Shown here: piece by piece, positions 24,982 through 32,939 of the stretch
Layout of the letters: each line of letters begins with the position of its first letter
Position numbering within the stretch: the stretch's first letter is position 1
From: Streptacidiphilus anmyonensis
Lineage (GTDB): Bacteria; Actinomycetota; Actinomycetes; Streptomycetales; Streptomycetaceae
Reading direction: 5' to 3'
DNA: 39,037 bases
Assembly: GCF_000787855.1 (NCBI RefSeq)
Contig: NZ_BBPQ01000017.1
Location: 87,666 to 126,702 of the forward strand
The notes under the pieces: generated by a model
Databases searched by the model: none
What the model saw: only the letters and a program-made list of their open reading frames with translations
What the model was told of the DNA's origin: nothing
Made by a program: the position numbers and the translations under genes

Positions 24982-25872
24982 TCAGACGTAGTGGGTGATG
25001 TCGGCGACGGTGAAGCCCTGGGCCTGGATGTGCCGGTAGAGGTTGGCCATCATCTGCACCATCGTCTCGCCCTTGAGCTGGGCGGGCCCGCGGAAGTGAC
25101 ACAGGATGATGTCGCCGGGCCGGAGCAGGTGCGACGCGCCCTGGTACTGCATGTCGTGGATCTCCATCGACTCCTTCCACAGCATCATGCCCTTGAGGCC
25201 GGCCCCCCTGGCCGCGGCGACGGTCGCCGCGTTGTAGTTGCCGCCCGGGGGACGGAAGAGGTACGGCGTGGTGCCGTACTCCCGGTGCAGCTTGACCTGC
25301 TGTCCGGCGATCTCCTCCAGCTGGCGCTGGGCGGACAGGCGGGGCATGTCCAGCGGATGGGTGAGGGTGTGGTTCTGGATCGAGACGAAGCCCGTCGCGT
25401 GCAGTTCGGCGAAGTAGCGGTAGTCGTCCTTGATGAGCGTGTCGGCGAGGCTGAGGGTCAGCGGGACCTGGAAGTCCTTGACCATCTGGATGAAGGCCGG
25501 GTCCTTCTCGACGCCGTCGTCGATCGTGACGAACACGACCTTGTCCGTGATCGGCACCCGGGAGAAGACCTGCGGGTGCGCCGCGCTCAGCACGATCGGC
25601 TTGTGGGCGGGCGGCGGGGGAGCCGGGGCGAACGGCTTGAGTCCCGGATAGCGGCGCGCTATCAGCTCGGCGTCCACCCCGCCGCCGGCGGCGGCGGTCG
25701 GGCTCGGCGACGCGCCGGAGGTCGCGCGGTCCCCGCTCGTCGCCTTCGGCGTGCCGCCGCCCCCGCAGGCCGCGGTGAACGAGCCCAGAGCGGCCAGGCT
25801 GACCGCGCCGCCCAGGAGACGCCGACGGGACCAGGACGAGGCGGATGCATGGCTCACACTCAGAGGACTCAC
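24982..25872 (-). CDS. Polysaccharide deacetylase (NodB domain) lipoprotein
   Basis: A 296-residue exported carbohydrate esterase family 4 protein. A Tat-like signal (SWSRRRLLGGAVSLAALGSF) ends in the lipobox TAAC with Cys36. After a Gly/Ser/Pro linker, the NodB motifs appear: TIDDG (Asp118, Asp119), NHTLTHP with metal-binding His168 and His172, RPPGGNYN (Arg207) and a C-terminal CHF. It probably removes acetyl groups from peptidoglycan or another amino-sugar polymer at the cell surface. The start is GTG 25872; GTG 25857 is an alternative, and neither has a strong ribosome-binding site. It is convergent with the monooxygenase gene. Confidence 0.9.
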   Translation of the reverse strand: MSPLSVSHASASSWSRRRLLGGAVSLAALGSFTAACGGGGTPKATSGDRATSGASPSPTAAAGGGVDAELIARRYPGLKPFAPAPPPPAHKPIVLSAAHPQVFSRVPITDKVVFVTIDDGVEKDPAFIQMVKDFQVPLTLSLADTLIKDDYRYFAELHATGFVSIQNHTLTHPLDMPRLSAQRQLEEIAGQQVKLHREYGTTPYLFRPPGGNYNAATVAAARGAGLKGMMLWKESMEIHDMQYQGASHLLRPGDIILCHFRGPAQLKGETMVQMMANLYRHIQAQGFTVADITHYV

Positions 25873-25927
25873 AGAACCAGAGCATGTCAGGATCGGTCAT
25901 TGCCGATCAACTCACCCCCCGGTTGCG

Positions 25928-26902
25928 TCAGATCCAGTCACGACGTTTGAAGCCCCAGTAGAGCACCGCCGAGATCACCACCATGACGACGCTGGAGACG
26001 ACGAAACCCCACTCCTTGCCGAATCCGGGGTAGGGGACGTTCTGCCCGTAGAACCCGGTGATCGCGGTCGGGACGGCGATGATCGCGGCCCAGCTGGTGA
26101 CCTTCTTCATGATCAGGTTCATGCGGTTGCCCTGGACGGTCAGGTTCGTCTCCATGATGGAGCCGACCAGGTCGCGCAGTGACTCGGTCCACTCGGTGGC
26201 CCGCAGGACGTGGTCGTAGACGTCCTGGTAGTACGGGACCATCGGCTCGGCGACGATGTGCAGATCGCGGCGGAGCAGCGAGTTCACCACCTCCCGCATC
26301 GGCAGTACCACCCGGCGCAGGTGCACCAGCGTCTTGCGGGACTCGAACGAGCGGCGCTGCACCTCCTGGATCTGCCGCCGGCCCTCCTCGAACAGCAGGT
26401 CCTCCAACTGCTCGATCCGGTCGTCGAGATCCTGGACGGCGGCGAAGTGGCCGTCGACCACGACGTCGAGCAGCCCGTAGAGCAGGAACCCGACCCCGTA
26501 ACGGGCCAGCTCTGAGGCGTCGTCCCAGCGGGCGACGACCGCCTCGATGTCGAAGCGGTCGTCGGAGCGGACCGTGATCAGCGCGTTGGCGGTGATGAAC
26601 GCCGAGATCCCGATGGTGTTCAGCCCGTCGCCGTCCGGCTCGGGGCAGACCGCGTAGGTACTTAGGAAGGAGTGGGTCCGGTAGTGGTCCAGCTTGGGGC
26701 GCTGGTGTTCGTGGCGGGCGTCCTCGATCGCCAGCTCGTGCAGCCCGAACTCCTCGGAGATCATGGCGAAGTCCTCCGGCGTCGGTGAGCACAGGTCGAG
26801 CCACACCACCGCGTCGGGATCGCCCACGTAGTCGGAGATGTCCGCGGGGGGAAAGTCCTCCAGCGCCAGATTGCCGTCCCGGTACAGCCGAGTCCTCGCC
26901 AT
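25928..26902 (-). CDS. corA: CorA-family magnesium/cobalt transporter
   Basis: A 324-residue protein with the long cytoplasmic CorA funnel (VVWLDLCSPTPEDF, LAIEDARHEHQRPKLDHY) and two C-terminal membrane segments. The pore signature, usually YGMN, reads YGQN (GFYGQN ending at residue 288). The tail KRRDWI is typical. ATG 26902 begins the conserved N-terminus. The protein forms pentameric divalent-cation channels; with GQN the ion choice may differ, though such variants occur in actinobacteria. Confidence 0.9.
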   Translation of the reverse strand: MARTRLYRDGNLALEDFPPADISDYVGDPDAVVWLDLCSPTPEDFAMISEEFGLHELAIEDARHEHQRPKLDHYRTHSFLSTYAVCPEPDGDGLNTIGISAFITANALITVRSDDRFDIEAVVARWDDASELARYGVGFLLYGLLDVVVDGHFAAVQDLDDRIEQLEDLLFEEGRRQIQEVQRRSFESRKTLVHLRRVVLPMREVVNSLLRRDLHIVAEPMVPYYQDVYDHVLRATEWTESLRDLVGSIMETNLTVQGNRMNLIMKKVTSWAAIIAVPTAITGFYGQNVPYPGFGKEWGFVVSSVVMVVISAVLYWGFKRRDWI

Positions 26903-26991
26903 ACCGCCACGATACGGGCGCGGGCGGCCTCCCCTGCGGCTCCGGGCGTCGCCGCGGAGTGCCTCGCCCCGGGCTTTGGCATGATGCTCGG

Positions 26992-27585
26992 ATGATCGTT
27001 CCGATCCCTCCCGTCGTTCCCCCGGGCCGGATGGGCGGGGCCGACCAGCCCGTGTTCGGCCTCGCCTCCGGCCTCGAGGTGCGCCCGTGGCGCGTCGACG
27101 ACGCGGAGGTCCTCGCGCAGTCATGCCTGGACCCGGACGTTCAGCAGTGGAACCGGCCGGGAAGCCTCACCGTCCCCGAGGCGCGCGACCGGATCGCCCG
27201 ATGGCGGAAGCAGTGGCAGGAGGAAGCGGCGGCGATCTGGGCGATCGCCGAGCCCCGCGGGGAGAGCCCGGTGGGCCTGGTCGGTCTGGGAGACGTCGAT
27301 CTCGCGGCGGGCGGCGCCGAGTTCCTCTACTGGCTCCTCCCCGCCGGCCGTGGCCGAGGGGTCATGGTGGACGCGGTCGTCCGGGTCAGCCGCTGGGCCG
27401 TCGACGACCTGGGGTTGCACCGCCTGCGCATCACCCACTCCGTCGCCAACGCGGCCTCGTGCCGGGTGGCGGCGGAGGCCGGCTTCGCCTTGGAGGGGAC
27501 GATGCGCAGCGCCCTGCTCCACGCCGACGGCTGGCACGACGAGCACCTGCACGCCCGCGTCGCAGGCGACGCCTGGCCGCGCTGA
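26992..27585 (+). CDS. GNAT-family N-acetyltransferase
   Basis: A 197-residue acetyltransferase of the RimJ/RimL type. It has the first strand VRPWRVDDAEVL, the acetyl-CoA loop WLLPAGRGRGVMVDAV, the conserved HRLRITHSVANAASCRVAAEAGF and EGTMRSALLHADG. Members acetylate protein N-termini or small amines; the substrate here is unknown. It is divergent from corA with 89 bp between starts. ATG 26992 is the likely start, without a clear ribosome-binding site. Confidence 0.87.
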   Translation: MIVPIPPVVPPGRMGGADQPVFGLASGLEVRPWRVDDAEVLAQSCLDPDVQQWNRPGSLTVPEARDRIARWRKQWQEEAAAIWAIAEPRGESPVGLVGLGDVDLAAGGAEFLYWLLPAGRGRGVMVDAVVRVSRWAVDDLGLHRLRITHSVANAASCRVAAEAGFALEGTMRSALLHADGWHDEHLHARVAGDAWPR

Positions 27586-27665
27586 CGGTTCACGCCGCGC
27601 TCACCAACCGCGCCTGATCGCCCACCAGCTCTGGATGGTGCGGGCTGGTGCCGGGCGGTGGCCGC

Positions 27666-27696
27666 TTGACTTCAAGCGGACTTGAAGTTGCACGCT
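27666..27696 (+). promoter_or_regulatory. Split transketolase promoter with SoxR-type operator
   Basis: ACTTCAAG and CTTGAAGT arms around CGGA form a palindrome at 27669-27688 that differs from the soxR operator only in its 4-bp centre. It sits in a 19-bp spacer between -35 TTGACT (27666-27671) and a weak -10 CACGCT (27691-27696), the MerR-type layout. Transcription would begin at or next to ATG 27703, giving a leaderless mRNA. Confidence 0.65.
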
Positions 27697-27702
27697 CTTG
27701 CC

Positions 27703-28425
27703 ATGACGCTGACCACGGCAGAGGCCGACACGCACACCTACCCGCACGCCCGCACCTTCGACGACCTGCCCGGCCTGATGGGCCGGATGACCGGGGCGGA
27801 CAAGCACGGCCCCGCCGCGAGTTCGACCCTGGACGTGCTGTGGGTCCTGTACGACCGGGTGCTGCGGATCGCCCCCGAGGCCGCCGACGACCAGGCGAGG
27901 GACCGCTTCCTGCTGTCCAAGGGCCACGGACCGATGGCCTACTACGCGGTGCTCGCCGCCAAGGGGTTCATCGCGCCGGAACTGCTGGAGACCTTCGGCG
28001 GCTACGACTCCCCGCTCGGCCACCACCCTGACCGGACCCTGATCCGCGGCGTGGAGATCGGCAGCGGCTCGCTCGGCCACGGGCTGCCGCTCGGGGTCGG
28101 GACCGCGCTGGGCCTGCGGGCGCAGGGGCTGATCGACCCCGCCGTGTGGGTCCTGGTCGGCGACGCCGAGCTGGACGAGGGGAGCAACCACGAGGCGATC
28201 GCCTACGCCGGCGCGGTCAGGCTGGACCGGCTGCACGCCGTCGTGGTCGACAACCAGTCCGCCACACACGGCTGGTACGGCGGGATCGCCTCGCACTTCG
28301 CCGCCGCGGGCTGGTCGACGGCGACCGTCGACGGCCGCGACCACGCCGCGCTGTACGAGGCGTTCACCCAGCCGCACCCGGGACGGCCGCACGCGGTCGT
28401 CGCCGTCGTCGAGCCCAAGAACTGA
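27703..28425 (+). CDS. Transketolase N-terminal subunit (thiamine diphosphate-binding half)
   Basis: A 240-residue half-transketolase. The motif LSKGHGPMAYYAVLA (72-86) is typical of TktA-N proteins. The thiamine diphosphate/Mg motif starts at GDAELDEGSNHEA (Gly153-Asp154) and closes with Asn184 in VVVDNQ. The C-terminal half follows 21 nt downstream, so the two subunits together make the enzyme that moves two-carbon units between sugar phosphates in the pentose phosphate pathway. ATG 27703 is chosen because the promoter places the transcript start there; there is no ribosome-binding site. The SoxR-type operator suggests induction by redox-cycling compounds. Confidence 0.92.
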   Translation: MTLTTAEADTHTYPHARTFDDLPGLMGRMTGADKHGPAASSTLDVLWVLYDRVLRIAPEAADDQARDRFLLSKGHGPMAYYAVLAAKGFIAPELLETFGGYDSPLGHHPDRTLIRGVEIGSGSLGHGLPLGVGTALGLRAQGLIDPAVWVLVGDAELDEGSNHEAIAYAGAVRLDRLHAVVVDNQSATHGWYGGIASHFAAAGWSTATVDGRDHAALYEAFTQPHPGRPHAVVAVVEPKN

Positions 28426-28446
28426 ACCGAACGGGGGATTCCTGCC

Positions 28447-29361
28447 ATGACCACTACCGTTGCTGCGACCATGCGTGACCGATTCATCTCCACCGCGAGC
28501 ACCCTCCTCGACGAGGACCCGCGCCTCGCGGTCGTGCTCGCCGACATCTCCGCCACCGGCTTCGACGCCGCGGCCGCGGCGCACCCCGACCGCGTGATCA
28601 ACGTCGGGATCCGGGAGCAGCTGCTCATCGGCGCGACCGGCGGCCTCGCGCTGACCGGCGTCCGCCCGATCGCCCACACCTTCGGCAGCTTCCTCGTCGA
28701 GCGCCCCTTCGAGCAGGTCAAGCTGGACCTCGGGCACCAGGGCGTCGGCGCGGTCCTGGTCAGCGCGCTCGGCTCCTACGACTGGCCGGCCGGAGGCCGT
28801 ACCCACATGTCGCCAGCCGACGTCGCCCTGCTCGACACCCTGCCCGGCTGGACCGTCCACGTGCCCGGCCACCCCGACGAGGCGGAGCTGCTGCTGCGCG
28901 ACGCGGCCGCCGCCGACGGCCTCGTCTACGTGCGCCTCTCGCTCCAGCAGAACGCCGAGGCCCGGCCGATCACCCCCGGCCGTTTCCTGACCGTCCGTCA
29001 GGGCCGCGGCGGCCCGGTCGTGATCGCGGTCGGCCCGGTGCTCGACGACGTCCTCGCGGCCGTCGCGGGGCTGGACGTGACGGTGCTCTACGCCTCGACG
29101 GTCCGGCCCTTCGACTCCGCCGCGCTCCGTGGCGCGCTCGCGGACCGCGCGAACGCGGACGTGGTCGTCGTCGAGCCCTACCTCGCGGGCGCCTCGACCC
29201 CGTTCGTCGCCGAGGCCCTCGCCGACCGCCCGCACCGTGTCCTCGGCCTCGGCGTCTCCCGTCAGGAGCTGCGGCACTACGGGACGATGCAGGAGCACAT
29301 CGCCGCCCACGGCCTGGACGCCCGCTCGCTCCGCGAGCGGATCAGCGCCTGGGCTGTCTAG
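28447..29361 (+). CDS. Transketolase C-terminal subunit (pyrimidine-binding half)
   Basis: A 304-residue partner with the pyrimidine-binding domain (FISTASTLLDEDPRLAVVLA) carrying the catalytic Glu57 in INVGIREQ. The motif GLALTGVRPIAHTFGSFLVE follows, then a C-terminal transketolase domain (VVIAVGPVLDDVLAAVAGLD, TVRPFDSAAL). ATG 28447 has a GGGGGA site upstream. It is cotranscribed with the N-terminal half. Split transketolases occur in primary metabolism and in some secondary-metabolite clusters; no such cluster is visible here, so a stress or pentose phosphate role is favoured. Confidence 0.92.
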   Translation: MTTTVAATMRDRFISTASTLLDEDPRLAVVLADISATGFDAAAAAHPDRVINVGIREQLLIGATGGLALTGVRPIAHTFGSFLVERPFEQVKLDLGHQGVGAVLVSALGSYDWPAGGRTHMSPADVALLDTLPGWTVHVPGHPDEAELLLRDAAAADGLVYVRLSLQQNAEARPITPGRFLTVRQGRGGPVVIAVGPVLDDVLAAVAGLDVTVLYASTVRPFDSAALRGALADRANADVVVVEPYLAGASTPFVAEALADRPHRVLGLGVSRQELRHYGTMQEHIAAHGLDARSLRERISAWAV

Positions 29362-29377
29362 TGCCGCGCGGCACTAG
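29358..29377. terminator. 20-bp perfect palindrome shared by two convergent stop codons
   Basis: CTAGTGCCGCGCGGCACTAG at 29358-29377 contains the TAG stop of the transketolase gene on the plus strand and the TAG stop of the membrane-protein gene on the minus strand. It can fold as a short bidirectional hairpin terminator. As DNA it could also bind a dimeric protein. Confidence 0.55.
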
Positions 29378-29784
29378 CGGCGGCCGCGCCATCGCGCCAG
29401 GAAGTCGCCGACGGTGCCCAGATCCCCGCGCAGCGCCGGCGGCACCAGCGCACGCGGACGGTTGAAGCGGTACACCGTCCCGGTGAGAACCGAAGCGACG
29501 ACGGCCACCAGGAAGAGCAACAGCACGACCGGAGCGCAGAGAGCCGCGAGGACCCCGTGGAGGTGGTTGTAGCCGTCTGCCAACACCACGAATCCCAGCC
29601 CCGCGTCCAGGGCCAGCGTCATCGGGAGGCTCATCCGAAGGTAGCTGCGGCGGTTGCGCTCGGACCAGGAGCCGGGTGCGCGCTGGGCGACCTCCGGCGT
29701 GACGTTCCAGCGACGCTTCGCCACCACGTAGGTCCGGGCGACGAAGGCCGCCCACAGCAGGATCCACAGCACCCAGACGACCAC
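29374..29784 (-). CDS. Small membrane protein, unknown function
   Basis: A 136-residue protein from GTG 29784, with GGGGGGAGAG a few bases upstream. There are three or so membrane segments: WVLWILLWAAFVARTYVV, MTLALDAGLGFVVLADGY and APVVLLLFLVAVVASVLTG. Basic patches lie between them. The C-terminal 30 residues are cytoplasmic and Arg-rich. No family is recognised. Confidence 0.72.
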   Translation of the reverse strand: MVVWVLWILLWAAFVARTYVVAKRRWNVTPEVAQRAPGSWSERNRRSYLRMSLPMTLALDAGLGFVVLADGYNHLHGVLAALCAPVVLLLFLVAVVASVLTGTVYRFNRPRALVPPALRGDLGTVGDFLARWRGRR

Positions 29785-29873
29785 GTGACTCTCCCCCCTG
29801 AAAGCACGTCAGCTCGCCAAGTATGCGCGGCTGCCGACCCGGTGGCCAGAGGTGTGGCAGCGGGGAGTGCGCG

Positions 29874-31418
29874 TCAGCGCTTGGTGCGGCTGCGCAGGAG
29901 GAACCAGACCAGTGCCGCCGCGGCGACCAGCAGGCCGCCGGAGAGCAGCGCGGCGACGTTCAGCCCGTGGACGAACGAATCCTGCGCCGCGCGCAGCAGC
30001 GACTCGCCCTGGCCGGCCGGCAGGGTACGGGAGGAGTCGACCGCGCCGCCGAGCGAGTTGCGGGCGGCGTCGGACGTGCCCGCCGGGAGCCCGGACCGGT
30101 AGATCGCCGTCGTCACGGTGCCGACCAGCGCGATGCCCAGCGCCGTGCCCAGTTCGTACGCCGTCTCTGAGACGGCGGAGGCCGCACCGGCCTTCGTGGC
30201 CGGGGACGCGTCCAGCACCATCGTCGTGGACAGGGCGTAGATGATGCCCTCGACCATGCCGATCGCCGCGAACGCGACACCGATCACCAGGTAGGGCGTC
30301 GAGGCGTCGAGCCAGCCGAGTACGCCGATGCCGAGGCCCATCGCCAGCAGCGCGGCCGCCAGCGCACGGCGGTGCCCGGCGCGCGACGCGAGCCGTGCGG
30401 CGACCAGCGCGCCGAGCGTGGAGCCGGCGAAGGCCGGCATGTCGGCGAGCCCGGCGACCAGCGGCGAGTAGCCGCGGACCAGCTGGAAGTACTGGGCCAG
30501 GAAGAAGACGACGCCGGAGAGCCCGATCAGGGCGATCAGCGCGGCCAGCACGGCCGCCGTGAAGCGGCGGTTCGAGAAGAGCCGCACGTCCAGCAGCGGC
30601 ATCGGCAGCCGCAGCTGACGACGCCAGAAGGAGGTCAGGCAGACGACGCCGAGGACGCCGGCGATCCAGACGTCAGGCCGGAGGAGGCCCTCGACCGCGC
30701 CCTCCTTGACGGCGTAGACCGCGCCGATGATGCCGACCAGCGACAGGCCCACGCTCGGCAGGTCCCACGCGCCCGGCTTCGGGTCACGGGACTCGGGCAG
30801 CAGGCGGGCGCCCAGCACCAGCAGCAGCAGTACCAGCGGCACGTTGATCAGGAAGACGGATCCCCACCAGAAGTGCTCCAGCAGCACACCGCCCAGCAGC
30901 GGCCCTGCTGCCGCGCCGGCGGTCGCCGCGGCGCCCCAGATGCCGATGGCGCGGGCGCGCTCGCGGTCGTCGGGGAAGAGGGTGCGGATCAGCGACAGCG
31001 TGGACGGCATGATCGTCGCGCCGGCGACGCCCAGCAGGGCGCGGGCGGCGATCAGCCAGCCGGCGCTCGGGGCGTAGGCGGCCAGCAGCGAGGCGACGCC
31101 GAAGGCGGCCGCGCCGAGCAGCAGCAGCTTGCGGCGGCCGACACGGTCGCTGAGCGAGCCCATGCTCACCAGCAGACCGGCGATGACGAAGGAGTAGCTG
31201 TCGCCGATCCAGAGCAGCTGCGGCGCGGAGGGGTCGAGGCTCTCGCTGATGAAGGGCAGCGCGAGGACCAGCACGGTGGCGTCGACGGCCACCAGGAGCA
31301 CGGCCAGGACAAGGACCGCGAGCGCGGTCCAGCGGGTGCGCGGGCTGCCCGCGGGCGCACCCGGGCGGTTATATCGGTAGGCGGAAGTGGTCTGCGGCAC
31401 GGTCATGTCCGTGGTCAT
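29874..31418 (-). CDS. MFS multidrug efflux transporter, DHA2 (14-TMS) family
   Basis: A 514-residue drug:H+ antiporter. Motif D1 (VLLVAVDATVLVLALPFI), motif A (GSLSDRVGRRKLLLLG), the Arg-bearing LIAARALLGVAGATIMPS and motif C (AGAAAGPLLGGVLL) place it with QacA/SmvA-type exporters having 14 membrane helices. ATG 31418 or the in-frame ATG 31406 may be the start; neither has a good ribosome-binding site. The upstream tetR gene on the same strand ends 58 bp before, so both form an operon controlled from the operator at 32.07 kb. Likely substrates are lipophilic or cationic drugs. Confidence 0.93.
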   Translation of the reverse strand: MTTDMTVPQTTSAYRYNRPGAPAGSPRTRWTALAVLVLAVLLVAVDATVLVLALPFISESLDPSAPQLLWIGDSYSFVIAGLLVSMGSLSDRVGRRKLLLLGAAAFGVASLLAAYAPSAGWLIAARALLGVAGATIMPSTLSLIRTLFPDDRERARAIGIWGAAATAGAAAGPLLGGVLLEHFWWGSVFLINVPLVLLLLVLGARLLPESRDPKPGAWDLPSVGLSLVGIIGAVYAVKEGAVEGLLRPDVWIAGVLGVVCLTSFWRRQLRLPMPLLDVRLFSNRRFTAAVLAALIALIGLSGVVFFLAQYFQLVRGYSPLVAGLADMPAFAGSTLGALVAARLASRAGHRRALAAALLAMGLGIGVLGWLDASTPYLVIGVAFAAIGMVEGIIYALSTTMVLDASPATKAGAASAVSETAYELGTALGIALVGTVTTAIYRSGLPAGTSDAARNSLGGAVDSSRTLPAGQGESLLRAAQDSFVHGLNVAALLSGGLLVAAAALVWFLLRSRTKR

Positions 31419-31476
31419 CGGAGGTTCTCGGTCCTGGTGGCAGGGAAGCGTGGTGGGTGGAGCGGAGTGGAGGGGA

Positions 31477-32040
31477 TCAGTCGGCGGAGCCGGGCTGGTC
31501 CCGGCGGACCGCGCCGCCGAGGAAGAGTTCGGTCAGCGCGCGGTTGCTCTCGCGGTGGGCGAGGCGTCCGTCCTGGACGGCCCAGCCGACGCCGGCGAGC
31601 AGATCGAAGAACGCCTCGCTGAGCCAGGAGGCGGGCAGCTCGATCCGGAACGCGCCCGACTGCTGGCCGCGCAGGAACAGCGCGGCGACGCGGGCGTCGA
31701 CCCGGTCCCAGGCGTCGTTGATCGCGTCGTCGTCGAAGAGGCGGCTCTCGCCGGAGATGAAGGCGACGAGCTGGGCGTGCGGAATCAGCGCGTCCGCGAG
31801 CCGCCGCACCGCGGCGACGGGATCGCCCTCGTCGATGGTGGCGGCGTCCAGCGCGGCCTCCATCCGGGCCAGGGCGAGCGCGCCGATCTCGTGGATCAGC
31901 GCCTCGCGGCCGGGGAAGAGGCGGTGCAGCGTGGCCCGGCTGATGCCTGCGGCGCGCGCGAGCTCGTCCATCGCCGCGGTGGGCTGCCGCGAGAGCAGCC
32001 CGACGGCGGCGAGGAGGACGGATTCGCGATCGGTGGCCAT
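31477..32040 (-). CDS. TetR-family regulator of the adjacent MFS pump
   Basis: A 187-residue repressor. The helix-turn-helix is AAMDELARAAGISRATLHRLFP, and the ligand-binding domain follows. ATG 32040 is chosen because the promoter's -10 ends a few bases upstream and there is no ribosome-binding site, pointing to a leaderless message; an in-frame ATG at 32058 would lie within the promoter. It precedes the MFS gene on the same strand, the standard layout of a self-regulated efflux operon. Confidence 0.92.
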   Translation of the reverse strand: MATDRESVLLAAVGLLSRQPTAAMDELARAAGISRATLHRLFPGREALIHEIGALALARMEAALDAATIDEGDPVAAVRRLADALIPHAQLVAFISGESRLFDDDAINDAWDRVDARVAALFLRGQQSGAFRIELPASWLSEAFFDLLAGVGWAVQDGRLAHRESNRALTELFLGGAVRRDQPGSAD

Positions 32041-32048
32041 GGAGCAAT

Positions 32049-32077
32049 GGTATATCAACTGAGACAGTTCTGTCTCA
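32049..32077 (-). promoter_or_regulatory. tetR-MFS promoter with TetR operator palindrome
   Basis: TGAGACAGTTCTGTCTCA (32060-32077) is a perfect 18-bp palindrome. On the minus strand a -35 GAGACA lies inside it and the -10 TATACC (32054-32049) follows after 16 bp. Repressor binding would block RNA polymerase directly. Confidence 0.72.
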
Positions 32078-32141
32078 TGAGAATCTTGGCTGTCTTGCCA
32101 TTGGCGACTTGTTGACTCGCCAGCCGTTGTCCCGACGGCCG

Positions 32142-32790
32142 TCAGCGGGCGACGTCCCCCCGGTGCGCCGCGTTCAGGACGGAGAGCTCCCCCGGGGACA
32201 GGCGCAGCCCGGCGGCGGCGACGTTCGCCTCCAGGTGCACGGGGTCGCCCGTGCCCGGGATGGCCAGCACGTGCGGGCCCTGGTGCAGCGTCCAGACGAT
32301 CCGCAGCTGGGCGGTGCTGACCCCGCGCTCCTCCGCGAGAGCCCGGAGGGCCTCGGGCTCGGCGCCACCCGCGCCCCTCTCCCGCCCCGCGCCCGCGATC
32401 GCGTAGAAGGGGACGAACGCGATGCCCTGCTCGCCGCAGAGGCGCAGCAGTTCGTCCTGGTCGGCGGAGGCGGCGCCGAGGCCGAACGGGTTCTGCACGC
32501 AGACCACCGGGGCGATCTCCTGGGCCTCGGCCAGGTGGTGCGGCCGGATGTTGGACAGGCCAAGGTGGCGGATCAGCCCCTTCGTCCGGAGATCCGCCAG
32601 CGCGCCGAAGCGCTCGGCGATCGGGCCGTCGCCGAGGATCCGCAGGTTGACCACGTCGAGATGGTCACGGCCGAGCTGGCGCAGCTTCTCCTCCACCTGC
32701 CCGCGCAGCTGCTCCGGTCCGGCGTGCGCGATCCAGGCTCCGGAGGGGTCCCGGCCGGGAATGATCGCCGCCCGGTGGTGCGGACGCCAT
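32142..32790 (-). pseudogene. Aldo/keto reductase remnant, 5'-truncated
   Basis: The frame encodes the C-terminal two thirds of an aldo/keto reductase: PEQLRGQVEEKLRQLG, DHLDVVNLRI, GLIRHLGLSNIRPHHLAEA, VVCVQNPFG, QGIAFVPFYAIAG and IPGTGDPVHLEANVAA. Homology continues upstream of the first usable start (GTG 32696) as PSGAWIAHA, but then stops. The first ~80 residues, with the catalytic Asp, Tyr and Lys, are absent in every frame. The remaining product cannot be an active reductase. It is therefore probably a decayed gene; the exact 5' break is uncertain. Confidence 0.7.
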
Positions 32791-32939
32791 CGATTAAGCC
32801 GGGCTCGAGCCGTCGAGGCTCCGGGACGGCCCGACGCGGCCCGCTGCCGCCCGACGCGGCCCCGAGGCGGAGCAGCCGGCGCGACGCAATCGGCCCCAGC
32901 TGATGCCGCCCTTGCCGAGAGGCGTCCGCTGACGCGCGC

